A stretch of DNA of 64,000 nt from Actinomycetes bacterium (GCA_022599915.1 JAHZLH010000019.1:1-64000), one strand, 5' to 3'; shown: positions 19,285 to 33,816, numbered from the stretch's first letter. Notes: a model not told the origin generated them from the letters alone. Made by a program: numbers and translations.

Positions 19285-20499
19285 GTGACTACATCTGCTC
19301 CGTCCGGCCTTTCGGACAAATTTGGTGACTATGGCGGCAGGTTTGTGCCTGAGGCGCTGATGCACGCTCTCGATCAATTGACTGCTGAGTTTGAACGGGC
19401 CCGTAACGATCCCGAGTTCACCCGGGAACTCGAGAGGCTCTTTGCCGACTACGTAGGTCGACCCAGCCCGCTCACCTCGGCGGACCGGTTTGCCGCCGAG
19501 TGCGGCGGCGCGACAGTTCTGTTGAAACGTGAGGACCTGAACCACACCGGTAGTCACAAAATCAACAACGTCATTGGTCAACTACTGCTGACCAAACGGA
19601 TGGGCAAGAACCGCGTCATCGCCGAAACTGGAGCCGGTCAGCATGGCGTCGCCACCGCGACTGCCGCGGCCTTGATGGGCGTCGAGTGCACCGTCTACAT
19701 GGGCGAAGAAGACACGCAGCGGCAGGCGCTCAACGTAGCCCGAATGCGAATCCTCGGGGCCGAAGTGGTTCCGGTGACGGCCGGGACCCGAACGCTGAAG
19801 GACGCGATCAACGAGGCGATGCGGGATTGGGTTACCAACGTGGACTCCACCCACTACGTGTTGGGAACCGTGACCGGACCTGCTCCGTTCCCACAGGTGG
19901 TGCGGCACTTTCAATCCATCATTGGCACCGAGGCACGGGAACAGGTACTGCAGCGCTACGGCAGATTGCCTGATGCGGTCTTGGCCTGCGTTGGCGGTGG
20001 CAGCAACGCGATTGGGTTGTTCAGTGCCTTTATCAACGATCCGGAAGTGGCGCTGTACGGCTTCGAGGCGGGCGGTCGGGGAGTGGCCACCGGGCAACAT
20101 TCCGCGCGATTCAGTGGCGGCCGACCGGGGGTGTTGCACGGGGCGCGCACCTACATCCTGCAAGACGATTTCGGACAGACCAGGCCCTCATACAGCATTA
20201 GCGCCGGATTGGACTATCCCGGCGTAGGTCCGGAGCACGCCCAACTCCACGACCTGGGGCGAGCCAACTACGAGCCGGTCGATGACGACGAGGCCATGGC
20301 CGCTTTCCAGTTGCTCTCCCGCACCGAGGGCATCATTCCGGCGCTGGAGACCGCGCACGGTCTGGCTGGGGCCATGCGGGTGGGGCGTCGGCTGGGCCCA
20401 GAGGCAATCCTGCTGGTCAATCTGAGCGGGCGAGGCGACAAAGACGTGGATACGGCTGCCGAGTACCTAGGCTTGGTTGCGGATGAGGATAACGAGTGA
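19285..20499 (+). CDS. trpB: Tryptophan synthase beta chain
   Basis: PLP enzyme condensing indole with serine; 404 residues from GTG 19285. Signatures are [15 protein letters not shown] at the N-terminus, the PLP lysine in [14 protein letters not shown] near residue 90, the glutamate in [10 protein letters not shown] and the phosphate-binding [10 protein letters not shown]. In-frame ATG codons at 19249 and 19264 would lengthen the N-terminus but lie within the trpC end. GTG 19285 fits the family start and the leaderless -10 box. It overlaps trpA by 4 nt (GTGA). Confidence 0.95.
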   Translation: MTTSAPSGLSDKFGDYGGRFVPEALMHALDQLTAEFERARNDPEFTRELERLFADYVGRPSPLTSADRFAAECGGATVLLKREDLNHTGSHKINNVIGQLLLTKRMGKNRVIAETGAGQHGVATATAAALMGVECTVYMGEEDTQRQALNVARMRILGAEVVPVTAGTRTLKDAINEAMRDWVTNVDSTHYVLGTVTGPAPFPQVVRHFQSIIGTEAREQVLQRYGRLPDAVLACVGGGSNAIGLFSAFINDPEVALYGFEAGGRGVATGQHSARFSGGRPGVLHGARTYILQDDFGQTRPSYSISAGLDYPGVGPEHAQLHDLGRANYEPVDDDEAMAAFQLLSRTEGIIPALETAHGLAGAMRVGRRLGPEAILLVNLSGRGDKDVDTAAEYLGLVADEDNE

Positions 20500-21296
20500 G
20501 CGTTTCGGTAGCTGAGGCCTTCGAGCGGGCCCAGCAGCAAAATCGCGCTGCGGTCATCGCATATTTGCCCGCGGGCTTTCCTGATCAGGCGACATCTATC
20601 CGATTGATTCGGGCCATGATTGCCGAGGGCGTGGACATGGTGGAAGTGGGGATTCCCTATTCAGATCCGGTGATGGACGGCCCAGTGATCTGCCAGGCAG
20701 CCGAGATCGCGTTGGCCGCTGGTACGACGACCGCAGATGCGCTGGCCGTGGTGGCGGCTTGTGCTGATACCCCGGCTGCGTTGCTGACCATGTCCTATTG
20801 GAACCTGATCGACTCTTACGGGGCGCAAAAGTTTTCGGCGGATTTGGCTGCGGCGGGCGGCGCGGGCACGATTACTCCGGATCTGATCCCAGAAGAAGCC
20901 ACCGCCTGGATCGCTGACAGCGATGAACGTGGGCTAGCGCATGTGTTCTTAGCTGCACCGTCTTCAGACGCCGAACGACTGCAAGTCCTCGCCGATGCCA
21001 GTTCAGGATTTGTTTACGCGGCCTCGCTGATGGGAGTTACTGGGGTGCGCACCGCAGTCAGCGGGAGTGCCGAGGCACTCGTTGCACGGCTGCGCGAAGT
21101 CACCGATACCCCCATCTCGGTGGGGTTGGGAGTCTCCACCGGAGAGCAGGCGCGGGAGGTCGCGAAGTTTGCCGACGGGGTGATCGTGGGTTCGGCGTTT
21201 GTCAAGCGAATCTTGGCGGCCCAGGACACGGATGAGGCGGAGCGAGAGGTAGCGGGCCTGGCGCGGGAACTTGTCGAGGCCTCCCAACGTCATTGA
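20496..21296 (+). CDS. trpA: Tryptophan synthase alpha chain
   Basis: TIM-barrel subunit cleaving indole-3-glycerol phosphate and channelling indole to TrpB; 266 residues. [18 protein letters not shown] near residue 50 carries the catalytic Glu and Asp. The canonical ADGP appears as MDGP, a common variation. [14 protein letters not shown] is the phosphate-binding loop. The GTG start overlaps the trpB stop. Confidence 0.95.
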   Translation: MSVSVAEAFERAQQQNRAAVIAYLPAGFPDQATSIRLIRAMIAEGVDMVEVGIPYSDPVMDGPVICQAAEIALAAGTTTADALAVVAACADTPAALLTMSYWNLIDSYGAQKFSADLAAAGGAGTITPDLIPEEATAWIADSDERGLAHVFLAAPSSDAERLQVLADASSGFVYAASLMGVTGVRTAVSGSAEALVARLREVTDTPISVGLGVSTGEQAREVAKFADGVIVGSAFVKRILAAQDTDEAEREVAGLARELVEASQRH

Positions 21297-21317
21297 GAAT
21301 GGGCGGTAATGTTGGCG

Positions 21318-21338
21318 GCAGCAACCTTGACCTGCTGC
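21318..21338 (+). terminator. Weak hairpin after trpA
   Basis: GCAGCA (21318-21323)/TGCTGC (21333-21338) with a 9-nt loop, 21 nt after the trpA stop and 34 nt before the VKOR start. There is no T-tract. It could terminate the trp transcript. Confidence 0.3.
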
Positions 21339-21372
21339 AAGACAGTTAGGTCGGCCCTCACCGGACCTGGAG

Positions 21373-22017
21373 ATGACGGAGACAGACATGGCAACTGACG
21401 CCGAGATCGAGGAAGATCTCAGCCCGGCTGCTCCGGAGCCGCTGCGACACGTGTGGCCCGCGGTAGAAATGTTGGTCTTTGGCACAATCGGCTTGGTAGC
21501 GGCTTTTGTGCTCTCGGTTGATGCCTTGATCCTGGCGGAGAACCCGAATGCCATCTTCTCCTGCGACATCAACACCAAGATCAGTTGCGGCACCGTGGGT
21601 ACCTCCTGGCAGGCCGAGTTGTTGGGCTTTCCCAATAGTTTCCTCGGCCTCATGGCGGAGCCAGTAGTCATCACGGTCGCCGTGGCGCTGCTTGGTTGGG
21701 GCGGCCGGGTGCTGTTCCCACGCTGGTTCATGCTCGCCGCCCAAGGGGTCTACTCCATCGGACTAGTGTTCGCCTTCTGGTTGTTCCACCAGTCCTACTA
21801 CGAAATCGGTGCGCTGTGTCCCTGGTGCCTTACCGTGACCGCCACCACGCTGTTGGTGTGGATGTCGCTGACCCGAATCAATCTGCTTGAAGGCAACTTT
21901 GGTGCCGGCCTGCAGCGAGTGACGGCCACGCCGCTGCGCGTCTATAAGGCCGACATTCTGATCAGTGTGTTGATCTTGGCGATCATGGCGGTGATGGTGA
22001 TTGTTGGCTATCTGTGA
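21373..22017 (+). CDS. Vitamin K epoxide reductase family protein (VKOR)
   Basis: A 214-residue four- to five-helix membrane protein that re-oxidises DsbA-type proteins using quinone, in place of DsbB. The loop cysteines are in IFSCDINTKISCGTV (about residues 61-75) and the quinone-proximal CPWC lies near residue 148. The helical pattern matches actinobacterial VKOR. Either ATG 21373 or 21388 could be the start; both have GGAG nearby. The next gene is its likely DsbA-like partner. Confidence 0.92.
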   Translation: MTETDMATDAEIEEDLSPAAPEPLRHVWPAVEMLVFGTIGLVAAFVLSVDALILAENPNAIFSCDINTKISCGTVGTSWQAELLGFPNSFLGLMAEPVVITVAVALLGWGGRVLFPRWFMLAAQGVYSIGLVFAFWLFHQSYYEIGALCPWCLTVTATTLLVWMSLTRINLLEGNFGAGLQRVTATPLRVYKADILISVLILAIMAVMVIVGYL

Positions 22018-22060
22018 CATTGTGCGCCGCCGTCTTCCACCAGTTGGCGATGTGGCACCG

Positions 22061-22066
22061 TACAAT
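22061..22066 (+). promoter_or_regulatory. Putative -10 box upstream of the DsbA-like gene
   Basis: TACAAT, a near-consensus -10, lies 38 nt before the ATG at 22104, which has its own GAAGGGG ribosome-binding site. No -35 at proper spacing was seen. It would separate this gene from VKOR. Confidence 0.4.
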
Positions 22067-22103
22067 CCACAGTGGGTGAATCGATGGGAAGGGGCTCCCC
22101 GAC

Positions 22104-22913
22104 ATGGGTAGTTCAAGTTCGAGCAAAGCGAAGCAGCGGGCTGCGGAAGCTCGCGCCAAGGAAGAGTCCGCGGCCAAGCGCCGGCAGCGGACCATCAATC
22201 TCATCATCGGTGGGGTAGTGGCGCTGGCTGTCCTCGCCATCATCTTCTTCGCGGTGCAAACTGCGGAAGACAACAAGGCCATCGACAAGCCGAACCCCGA
22301 TGCGGTGCAACCCACTGGTGCCATCCCTGCCGGAGATCCCAACGAGTTTGGCATCCCGTATAACAAGGCAGCCGGCAAGCCAGTACTTGCGATTTGGGAA
22401 GATTTTCAATGCCCCGCCTGCGGCGCCTTTGAGGCCGCCTTCGGCTCCACCGTGAAAGCCATCGCTGACCAGGGGTTGGCCGAAGTTATCGTGCGTAGTA
22501 CGTCGTTCTTGGATGCCAACTTCCCCGGCCAGAACTCGCAGCGGGCCGCCGCTGCCTGGGGTTGTGCGGTTGATGCTGGCAAGACTCAGGAGTACCTCTC
22601 CATCGTTTACGCGAACCAACCCGAAGAAGAAGGGGTCGGTTGGACTGACGAGCAGTTGAAGGCCTTCGGTGAGCAGGTAGGCATCAAGGGTGAGGACAAG
22701 GCGACCTTTGACCAATGCATCGCGGATAAGACCTACATGCCGTGGGCTGCCAACGGCACCATCGCGATGGCCGAAAACCAGATCGGTGGTACACCTGGAC
22801 TGGTCTTGAACGGGGAGCAGTTGGAGCAGGAAGCCTACGCCTCGCCTGACGCACTCATCGCGACTATCGAGGCAGCTGGCGGTTCAAGTGACGCGGACAA
22901 GTCCGACAAGTAG
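22104..22913 (+). CDS. Membrane-anchored DsbA-like thiol:disulphide oxidoreductase
   Basis: A 269-residue protein with a basic, Ser/Ala/Lys-rich cytoplasmic tail, one transmembrane helix (about residues 33-52) and an extracytoplasmic thioredoxin-fold domain. The active site is CPAC in EDFQCPACGAFE near residue 107, and the cis-Pro is in IGGTPGLVLNGE near residue 230. It probably introduces disulphides into exported proteins and is re-oxidised by the VKOR encoded just upstream. It has a further Cys pair (WGCAV and DQCIA) that may form a structural bond. Confidence 0.92.
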   Translation: MGSSSSSKAKQRAAEARAKEESAAKRRQRTINLIIGGVVALAVLAIIFFAVQTAEDNKAIDKPNPDAVQPTGAIPAGDPNEFGIPYNKAAGKPVLAIWEDFQCPACGAFEAAFGSTVKAIADQGLAEVIVRSTSFLDANFPGQNSQRAAAAWGCAVDAGKTQEYLSIVYANQPEEEGVGWTDEQLKAFGEQVGIKGEDKATFDQCIADKTYMPWAANGTIAMAENQIGGTPGLVLNGEQLEQEAYASPDALIATIEAAGGSSDADKSDK

Positions 22914-22928
22914 CAGCACAGTTCAACC

Positions 22929-23882
22929 GTGGTGACGCTTCCGCTAAGTATCCCCAGCCCCGAGCAGGGTGTCTGGTACCTAGGGCCGCTGCCGCTGCGC
23001 GCCTACGCGCTGTTCATCATCATCGGCATCGTTATGGCGGTGTGGCTGGGTGAAAAGCGCTGGGTAGCCCGCGGCGGTCGCGCCGGAACCGTCATGGACG
23101 TGGCCATCTGGGCAGTGCCGTTTGGCATTGTTGGCGGCCGGATTTACCACGTTGTCAGCGACAATCAGTTGTATTTCGGCGAAGGCGGTTCCGGATGGTC
23201 CGGGGCAGTGCAGATCTGGCAGGGCGGCCTGGGGATCTGGGGTGCTGTGGCCTTTGGTGCCCTGGGTGCCTGGATCGGATGCCGCCGGGCGGGAGTGCCG
23301 CTACCTGCCTTCGGCGATGCGATCGCGCCGGGGATCGTGTTGGCGCAAGCCATTGGCCGGTTAGGCAACTACTTCAATCAGGAGCTTTTCGGTGCCCCCA
23401 CGGACCTGCCGTGGGGTCTGGAGATCGATCCAGCGAATCGACCACCCGGCTATGAGGCCTTCGAGACTTTCCATCCGACGTTCCTCTACGAACTGTTGTG
23501 GAACTTAGCCGTCTTTGCGGTGCTGCTGTGGGCGGATCGTCGCTTCCGCATGGGCCATGGTCGGGTATTCGCGCTTTATGTGGCGCTGTACTGTCTGGGT
23601 CGATTGTGGATTGAGAATCTGCGCATCGATGCTGCCAACGAAATCTTCGGTCTGCGGCTCAACGTTTGGACTTCGCTGATTGTGGGGTTTGGTGCGGTGA
23701 TCTTCTTGGTCATCAGCGCGCGGCGTCATCCAGGCCGGGAAGATCCGGCGGAGTTAGATCCGGAGGCTGCCGCCGACGCCGATTCCAGCGGATTGGAAGG
23801 CAACCTAGCCGCTGAGACGACTGATGGCCTCGATTCGGACTCATCCGATCCGAACGCTCAGTCCACGCCCAACTCTGATTAA
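22929..23882 (+). CDS. lgt: Prolipoprotein diacylglyceryl transferase
   Basis: Integral membrane enzyme that transfers diacylglycerol to the lipobox cysteine, the first step before LspA. It has 317 residues with about seven hydrophobic helices. The essential GGRIYHV lies near residue 62 and the Lgt signature AQAIGRLGNYFNQELFG near residue 141, followed by HPTFLYELLWN. The C-terminal ~50 residues are an acidic Asp/Ser/Glu-rich tail, as in other actinobacterial Lgt. Start GTG 22929 (or the next codon). It converges on the SLAC1 gene with 4 nt overlap. Confidence 0.95.
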   Translation: MVTLPLSIPSPEQGVWYLGPLPLRAYALFIIIGIVMAVWLGEKRWVARGGRAGTVMDVAIWAVPFGIVGGRIYHVVSDNQLYFGEGGSGWSGAVQIWQGGLGIWGAVAFGALGAWIGCRRAGVPLPAFGDAIAPGIVLAQAIGRLGNYFNQELFGAPTDLPWGLEIDPANRPPGYEAFETFHPTFLYELLWNLAVFAVLLWADRRFRMGHGRVFALYVALYCLGRLWIENLRIDAANEIFGLRLNVWTSLIVGFGAVIFLVISARRHPGREDPAELDPEAAADADSSGLEGNLAAETTDGLDSDSSDPNAQSTPNSD

Positions 23883-24973
23883 TCCGTAGCCAGTGCGCGA
23901 CTGCGTCCGCGCTGTCGCAGTGTGTCCGTAGTAACGGTTATCCACACGGCGAACAGCAGTATTGCGAAGGTTGCCCCGAGCCATTGCAGTGGTAACGCGT
24001 CCCACAGGCGGCTGAGTTCGATAGTGGCGAGCGATAGGCCGGCCAGCGGAAAGACGTAGGACCAGTCGGCCGGCGAGTGAGTGAAGGCGCCCGCGCGACT
24101 TCCCCAAGTGATAGCCGCAGCCGCTAGCACCCACCACAACGAAAAACCCCACAGCAAGACCGCCAACAGGTCGAGGAAGGCGGCCGATTCTCTGCCAGCT
24201 TCCGAGTTGAGAATCTCCGCTTCCAAGCTGACCTGCTGCATCGCCAAGATGCTGATCGATAGCGGGCTGAGCATGATCCACATGGCTGGCGCACCATTGG
24301 CCCGCACATGCGGATGCAGAATTAGTCGGGTAAAGAAGACTGCGGCGGTCAACGCGAAGAGCAGCACGCCAGCACCAACTAAGGCGATCGCGGCGAATAT
24401 CAACGAGTTAATTGGTTCATCGAGTCCAGAGACCGCCATGCGTCCCAATACGATTCCGGCCAACATCAGCGCGGTCTCTGGAACAAACCACATGCCGGAC
24501 AAATGCTGCACTGGGAACGAGTCGTCGGCGAAGGCGGCTACGAAGAGTCGTACGGTCACTACCACGGCCAAAATTGCGCCGACTGCGGTCCAGACCAGCA
24601 CCAGCCACCAAGCCCACACCGGCAGGGTGCCGAGATCCAGCAGAATCGACAACGCCACCATCAACACCAACATGGCGCCGGGAATAGTCGCATAGGCGGG
24701 GCCAACCTGTGGCGAGGCCATGTCCTGCCAAGGGGTGCGAGAAGTACGCATGAACTGCGCCAGCAGAATGGGGAAAGCGATTCCGGACAACCCCAGCAAT
24801 ATCCAAGCCAGCGAAGTGCTGATAGCTGCCAGATCCACCGATGGCAGCGGATCCAGCGCGAGCACCGCAGCGGTGCCGGCGGTTCCCATGATCGCGGAAA
24901 ACCAGGCCGGATTGGTGCCAGAGTGCTCACCAGCGGCGCTGTCAGCGCCACTGGTCGAGGAACTACTGCTCAC
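23879..24973 (-). CDS. SLAC1/TehA-type anion channel or C4-dicarboxylate transporter
   Basis: A 364-residue protein with about ten transmembrane helices, matching the voltage-dependent anion channel family (TehA, Mae1, SLAC1). A short Ser-rich N-terminus precedes a Trp-containing first helix. The [15 protein letters not shown] segment near residue 160 resembles the family's Pro-containing helix. Members pass chloride, nitrate or dicarboxylates, or confer tellurite resistance; the substrate here cannot be told. It is divergent from gltB, with 183 nt between. Glutamate-synthase proximity does not establish a link. Confidence 0.75.
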   Translation of the reverse strand: MSSSSSTSGADSAAGEHSGTNPAWFSAIMGTAGTAAVLALDPLPSVDLAAISTSLAWILLGLSGIAFPILLAQFMRTSRTPWQDMASPQVGPAYATIPGAMLVLMVALSILLDLGTLPVWAWWLVLVWTAVGAILAVVVTVRLFVAAFADDSFPVQHLSGMWFVPETALMLAGIVLGRMAVSGLDEPINSLIFAAIALVGAGVLLFALTAAVFFTRLILHPHVRANGAPAMWIMLSPLSISILAMQQVSLEAEILNSEAGRESAAFLDLLAVLLWGFSLWWVLAAAAITWGSRAGAFTHSPADWSYVFPLAGLSLATIELSRLWDALPLQWLGATFAILLFAVWITVTTDTLRQRGRSRALATD

Positions 24974-25037
24974 GATGCGACGGTAGCGATCAGCGGCGGG
25001 TTGTGTGCAGCGATTTCCCGTGCCGATAGTGCCAGGA

Positions 25038-25067
25038 TTGTGCTGGGGCCCTTCAGACAGTTACTAT
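25038..25067 (+). promoter_or_regulatory. Putative gltB promoter
   Basis: TTGTGC at 25038-25043 and TACTAT at 25062-25067 are separated by 18 nt, a plausible housekeeping sigma promoter. Transcription from about 25074 would give an ~80-nt leader before the ATG at 25157, which has CGGAGG in front of it. Confidence 0.5.
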
Positions 25068-25156
25068 CCAAGTCCACGGGCCAATGTCGTCCCGTGAGTC
25101 CCCTTGCCTTTCCCGCCCAGCGGCCGTGCCCGAGCGGGCGACGACGGAGGTGCCTT

Positions 25157-29672
<4,516 letters not shown>

Positions 29673-29680
<8 letters not shown>

Positions 29681-31127
29681 TCCGCGCGGATTTATGAAGG
29701 CTGACCGGCAGTTGCCGGAGCGCCGCCCAGTAGACATTCGTATCCGAGACTGGCGCGAGGTCTACGAAGAGATGGAGACCGGCGCCGTACAAGAGCAAGC
29801 GGGTCGCTGCATGGACTGCGGTATCCCGTTCTGTCACAACGGTTGCCCGCTGGGCAACCTGATTCCGGAGTGGAACGATCAGGTGTGGCGGGATGACTGG
29901 CGCGCTGCCAGCGAGCGGTTGCACGCCACCAACAACTTCCCCGAGTTCACCGGTCGGCTCTGCCCGGCTCCCTGCGAGACCGCTTGCGTGCTGGGCATTA
30001 ACCAACCTGCCGTCACTATCAAGCAGGTTGAGGTGTCGATCGTCGATCGGGCTTGGGATGAAGGCTGGATCGAGCCCCGGATTCCGGATCGGCAGTCCGG
30101 AAAAACTGTTGCCGTCGTCGGATCTGGTCCCGCAGGACTAGCGGCCGCGCAGCAACTTGCTCGCGCCGGTCACACCGTCGCGGTGTACGAGCGAGCGGAC
30201 CGAATCGGCGGGTTACTTCGCTACGGAATTCCCGAGTTCAAGATGGAGAAGATGCATCTCGATCGACGGCTTGAGCAGATGACGGCAGAAGGCGTACGCT
30301 TCCGCGCTGGCGTCGACGTAGGAACCGATGTCACTGGTGAGGATCTGCGGCAGCGGTATGACGCGGTCGTGCTGGCCAACGGCGCCACGCTGTGGCGTGA
30401 CCTGCCGGTGCCTGGCCGAGACCTCGACGGTGTTCATCAAGCGATGGAGTATTTGCCGCTGGCCAACCGGGTAGTCCAAGGCGATATTGCTGAATCGCCT
30501 ATCGACGTTCACGACAAGCATGTGGTCATCATCGGTGGCGGTGACACCGGCGCAGACTGCCTGGGCACTTCGCATCGTCAGGGTGCAGCATCCGTCACGC
30601 AGTTGGAAATCATGCCGCATCCGCCGGAGCATCGACCGGATTCACAGCCGTGGCCGACCTATCCCATGACCTACCGAGTATCCACCGCTCACGAAGAAGG
30701 TGGCGACCGAGTTTACTCAGTTTCCACCAAGGACTTCGTTGCGGGAGACGACGGTCGAGTCAAGGCACTGCGCCTCGAAGAAGTGGAATCCGTGGATGGC
30801 CGCTTCCAGCCGGTCGCGGGTAGCGAGCGGGAAATCCCGGCGGACTACGTATTCCTCGCTATGGGATTCACCGGTGTGGAACAGGGCAACTGGATCACCC
30901 AGTTCGGGGTGGAACTCGACGAGCGGGGCAACATCGCTCGTAACGACGACTACAGCACCGCAGCTGACGGCGTCTTCGTCGCTGGCGATTCTGGTCGCGG
31001 CCAGTCGCTGATCGTGTGGGCGATTGCCGAGGGTCGTGCCGCGGCCGCCTCGGTGGATTCCTACCTCACGGGCAGCACCAACTTGCCGCGCCCGATCCCT
31101 GCATCGGCTCGACCGCTAATGGTGTAG
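29673..31127 (+). CDS. gltD: Glutamate synthase small subunit
   Basis: FAD/NADPH-binding beta chain, 484 residues, which passes electrons from NADPH to GltB. The N-terminal 4Fe-4S motif is [23 protein letters not shown] near residue 47 and a second Cys group follows ([12 protein letters not shown]). FAD binds at [19 protein letters not shown] near residue 150 and NADPH at [16 protein letters not shown] near 288. AMGFTGVEQ and [18 protein letters not shown] close the flavin domain. A 9-bp hairpin follows 45 nt after the stop. Confidence 0.97.
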
Positions 31128-31171
31128 CAGCACGCTGGTGGGAACCGGGCTAGTGGACTGAACCAAAACTC

Positions 31172-31192
31172 GGGCGAGCAGCCTGCTCGTCC
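31172..31192 (+). terminator. Hairpin terminator candidate after gltBD
   Basis: GGGCGAGCA (31172-31180) pairs with TGCTCGTCC (31184-31192) over 9 bp, with one G-U and a 3-nt loop. It lies 45 nt after the gltD stop and 42 nt before the next start. No T-tract follows. Confidence 0.5.
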
Positions 31193-31233
31193 TGCCATAC
31201 TCACAGCACATCGTCAACAGATGGGCTGGGAAC

Positions 31234-32418
31234 ATGGCGGAAGATCCTGCCGCAGCCACCGCATTGGCTGCGCCGGACTCAGCGCGGCCATCCGCAAGCG
31301 GAGTCGCCGCGGCAGCCGAACCGCCACTGCGGGTACCACCGATGCTGGTGACACTGGCTGGCATCACCTGGCGAGTACTGCTGATTGGCCTCGCCTTTTA
31401 TCTCCTGCTGATCGTCATTGATGCCATATTCCCGGTGGCGATTGCCATCTTCCTGGCCATGTTCACCACGGCACTCGCTGGGCCCATTGCCCGTCTCTTC
31501 ACGAAAGTCATGCCCAAGGCGTTGGCAGTAGTGCTGTCGTTGTTGATCATCGTTGTCGTGGGAACCTATCTGCTGGTGCAGGTCATTGGTTCCATCATTA
31601 GCCAAGGTCCAGCATTGGCCGAAGCGATATCGGCGGGTTTCAACGAGATTCAGGAGTGGCTGGCCAAGGGCCCACTTCAGTTGTCCTCCGATCAGATCGG
31701 ATCGCTGCAGCAGCAAGGTGCCAGTCTGCTGGAAAGCTTAGGTTCCGCCGCGGTGTCGGACTTGGTGGCGCAACTGGGAACTATCGGCACAATCATCGTG
31801 GCCGGGTCGGTCTACTTGTTCGGCACGTTGTTCTTCATGAACTCTGGCGACAAGATCTGGCAGTGGGCGGTTAGTTGGACACCTGAGCGGGCGCGGGCCG
31901 GCGTCGATGTCTGTGGGCATCTTGCCTGGCATACTCTTGCTGGCTATACCCGCGGCGTGGTCCTAGTAGCCATTTGTGACGCCTTGCTGGTGTTCGCCGG
32001 TCTGCTGATTTTGGGGGTACCACTTGCGCCGGTGCTGGCGGCTGTGGTGTTCATTGGGGCCTTTATTCCAGTGATTGGCGCCCCGATCGCAACGCTACTG
32101 GCGGCGCTAGTTGCGCTTGCCACCATGGGTCCGACGACCGCGCTTTTGGTAGTGCTGCTGACCGTGATCGTGGGTTCGTTCGATGGTGACGTGCTACAGC
32201 CGTTGGTCATGGGTAAGACAGTGCAACTCCACCCACTCGCTATCGTCTCGATCATTGCCGTGGGTGCGATCACGCTCGGTATTGTGGGGGCACTAATCGC
32301 CATCCCGATTGCGTCCAGTGTCTACGCGGTGCTGAAATATCTTTCAGGTCGAGATCCTGCGCACCCGTTTCCGCCGGTGCCAGCCGAGACCGCTGAACAG
32401 CCGAGTGCTGCCGCCTAG
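31234..32418 (+). CDS. AI-2E family transporter (PerM/UPF0118 permease)
   Basis: A 394-residue permease with about eight transmembrane helices. After an Ala/Pro-rich N-terminus, a central amphipathic stretch (about residues 125-170) is followed by helices with the family's FIGAFIPVIGAPIATLLA near residue 270 and the DGDVLQPLVMGKTVQLHPLAI signature near 308. Members have been linked to autoinducer-2 export or Na+(Li+)/H+ antiport, so the substrate is uncertain. The start ATG has weak GGGAAC upstream. The next gene follows after 21 nt, possibly in one transcript. Confidence 0.88.
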   Translation: MAEDPAAATALAAPDSARPSASGVAAAAEPPLRVPPMLVTLAGITWRVLLIGLAFYLLLIVIDAIFPVAIAIFLAMFTTALAGPIARLFTKVMPKALAVVLSLLIIVVVGTYLLVQVIGSIISQGPALAEAISAGFNEIQEWLAKGPLQLSSDQIGSLQQQGASLLESLGSAAVSDLVAQLGTIGTIIVAGSVYLFGTLFFMNSGDKIWQWAVSWTPERARAGVDVCGHLAWHTLAGYTRGVVLVAICDALLVFAGLLILGVPLAPVLAAVVFIGAFIPVIGAPIATLLAALVALATMGPTTALLVVLLTVIVGSFDGDVLQPLVMGKTVQLHPLAIVSIIAVGAITLGIVGALIAIPIASSVYAVLKYLSGRDPAHPFPPVPAETAEQPSAAA

Positions 32419-32439
32419 CAGCAGAATCCGGAGTTTTCC

Positions 32440-33816
32440 ATGACGGCAAAGAACGTAGCGGCGGACAGCACCGCTCGTGGTAAGGCACTGCGCAAAAAAC
32501 TACCCCGTAAGGAGTTTGGTGACTTTGCTGCCAGTGATCGCAGTGCGCTGCAGATCATTGCGGAGCAATCCAGCCGATGCCCGGAAGATATCCAGCCGAT
32601 CCGCAATGCCCTGCTTGCCAAGAATAGGCTGAACTATCTTTTGGGCTCTGGTTCGGTGATGGCTGCGGACTTGGCGGTCCAGCCCAACACCGGTCTCTCG
32701 GTTCAACTACTAGGTGATGCTCACGTGCATAACTTCGGTGGTCACGCGACAGTCGCGCACTCCTTCGTGTTCGATGGGCTCTCCTTCGCAGACACCTGCC
32801 GGGGACCCTTTGACTGGGACCTCAAGCGACTAGCAGTCACCGCGGTGGTCGCCGGCCAGGAAGCTGGACTGAGTAGGTCGCGTAGCCGTGCTCTAGCCGA
32901 AGTCGCGGCGAAAAGCTATCAGGACGCGATGCGTGGCTTTGCCGACGAGTCGACTGTGGATATGTGGTACTCCCGGCTCACCTCAAATCTGGTGCTGTCG
33001 CGGTGGGCTGAGCCCTCGGGCGCAAAGACGTTGGCCGAGATTCTGCGTGGCATGAAGCGGGCGCGGAGTCGCACGGGGGCTCGGGCTGCTCGCAAGATGA
33101 CGAAAGCAGTGGATGGTGAGTTGCGGTTCCGCAGTAAGCCACCGTTGCTGGAGCCGGTGGCGGCGTTGGCAGCGGACGGCGCTGCCGTACTCACTGCAGC
33201 AAAGAAAGCCTGGCAGCAACATCTCGACACTTTGGGGCCCAGTCGGGCGCAACTGCTTGGTCACTACCGGCTGGTTGATCTCGCCAGGTTGATTGGCTCG
33301 GTGTCGGACACCAACGTCCCGGTGTATGCCGGACTACTGCTTGGGCCAGCCGGTGCCGAAGAACCGTTGATTGTGGCTTTGCAGGGGGCATTCAGTTCGG
33401 TCCTGGCAGATGACGCAACTGAAGCTGCCGGCTCGGCCGCCGGGCAGTTGATCGTGGGACGAAGGCTGATTCAGGCGGCTCCGGAGCCGTTCTTAGGCGA
33501 ACTGCAGTTCGCTGATCACACTGGGGTGCAGCGGCAGTGGGTGATGTCGCAATTGCGGGATTGGAAGGGCGCGCTCGATCTAGCCCGGACCGGTGAGCGA
33601 GGATTACCGGTGTTTGTCGGACTGTGTGGTTGGGCGTTGGCGCGGGCACATGCGCGGACGGGCGACCGACACGAAATCGCCGGCTATCTCGGTCGGGGCA
33701 AATCTCTGGTTGGGTCGATTGGCGATTTCTCGGAGCAGGCCGCGGCTAAGGCCACGAATGACTACCGCGCTTTCTTGGCGGCCATCGACAAGGGCGACCT
33801 GCCGATAACGAGTTAA
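32440..33816 (+). CDS. Divergent DUF2252 protein, probable pseudoenzyme
   Basis: A 458-residue protein. It keeps several DUF2252 signatures: LLGDAHVHNFGGHA near residue 91, GPFDWDLKRLAVT near 127 and ALARAHARTGD near 402. Other positions conserved in the family, as I remember it, differ: the FxRG-like motif reads LLGSGS, the FDxNDFDE stretch reads FDGLSFADT, the glycine-rich GVGSVGTR segment reads IGSVSDTN, and the downstream QxKEA segment reads LQGAF. Function of DUF2252 is unknown; a kinase-like fold has been suggested for relatives, and the changes fall on what would be nucleotide-binding positions. It may therefore be catalytically inactive or use other residues. Confidence 0.75.
   Translation: MTAKNVAADSTARGKALRKKLPRKEFGDFAASDRSALQIIAEQSSRCPEDIQPIRNALLAKNRLNYLLGSGSVMAADLAVQPNTGLSVQLLGDAHVHNFGGHATVAHSFVFDGLSFADTCRGPFDWDLKRLAVTAVVAGQEAGLSRSRSRALAEVAAKSYQDAMRGFADESTVDMWYSRLTSNLVLSRWAEPSGAKTLAEILRGMKRARSRTGARAARKMTKAVDGELRFRSKPPLLEPVAALAADGAAVLTAAKKAWQQHLDTLGPSRAQLLGHYRLVDLARLIGSVSDTNVPVYAGLLLGPAGAEEPLIVALQGAFSSVLADDATEAAGSAAGQLIVGRRLIQAAPEPFLGELQFADHTGVQRQWVMSQLRDWKGALDLARTGERGLPVFVGLCGWALARAHARTGDRHEIAGYLGRGKSLVGSIGDFSEQAAAKATNDYRAFLAAIDKGDLPITS

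Noticed and set aside
24503-25156. N-terminal extension of gltB by 218 codons
   Set aside because: The extension runs through the divergent SLAC1 gene on the other strand, lacks GltB similarity and would bury the catalytic Cys. ATG 25157 has a ribosome-binding site.
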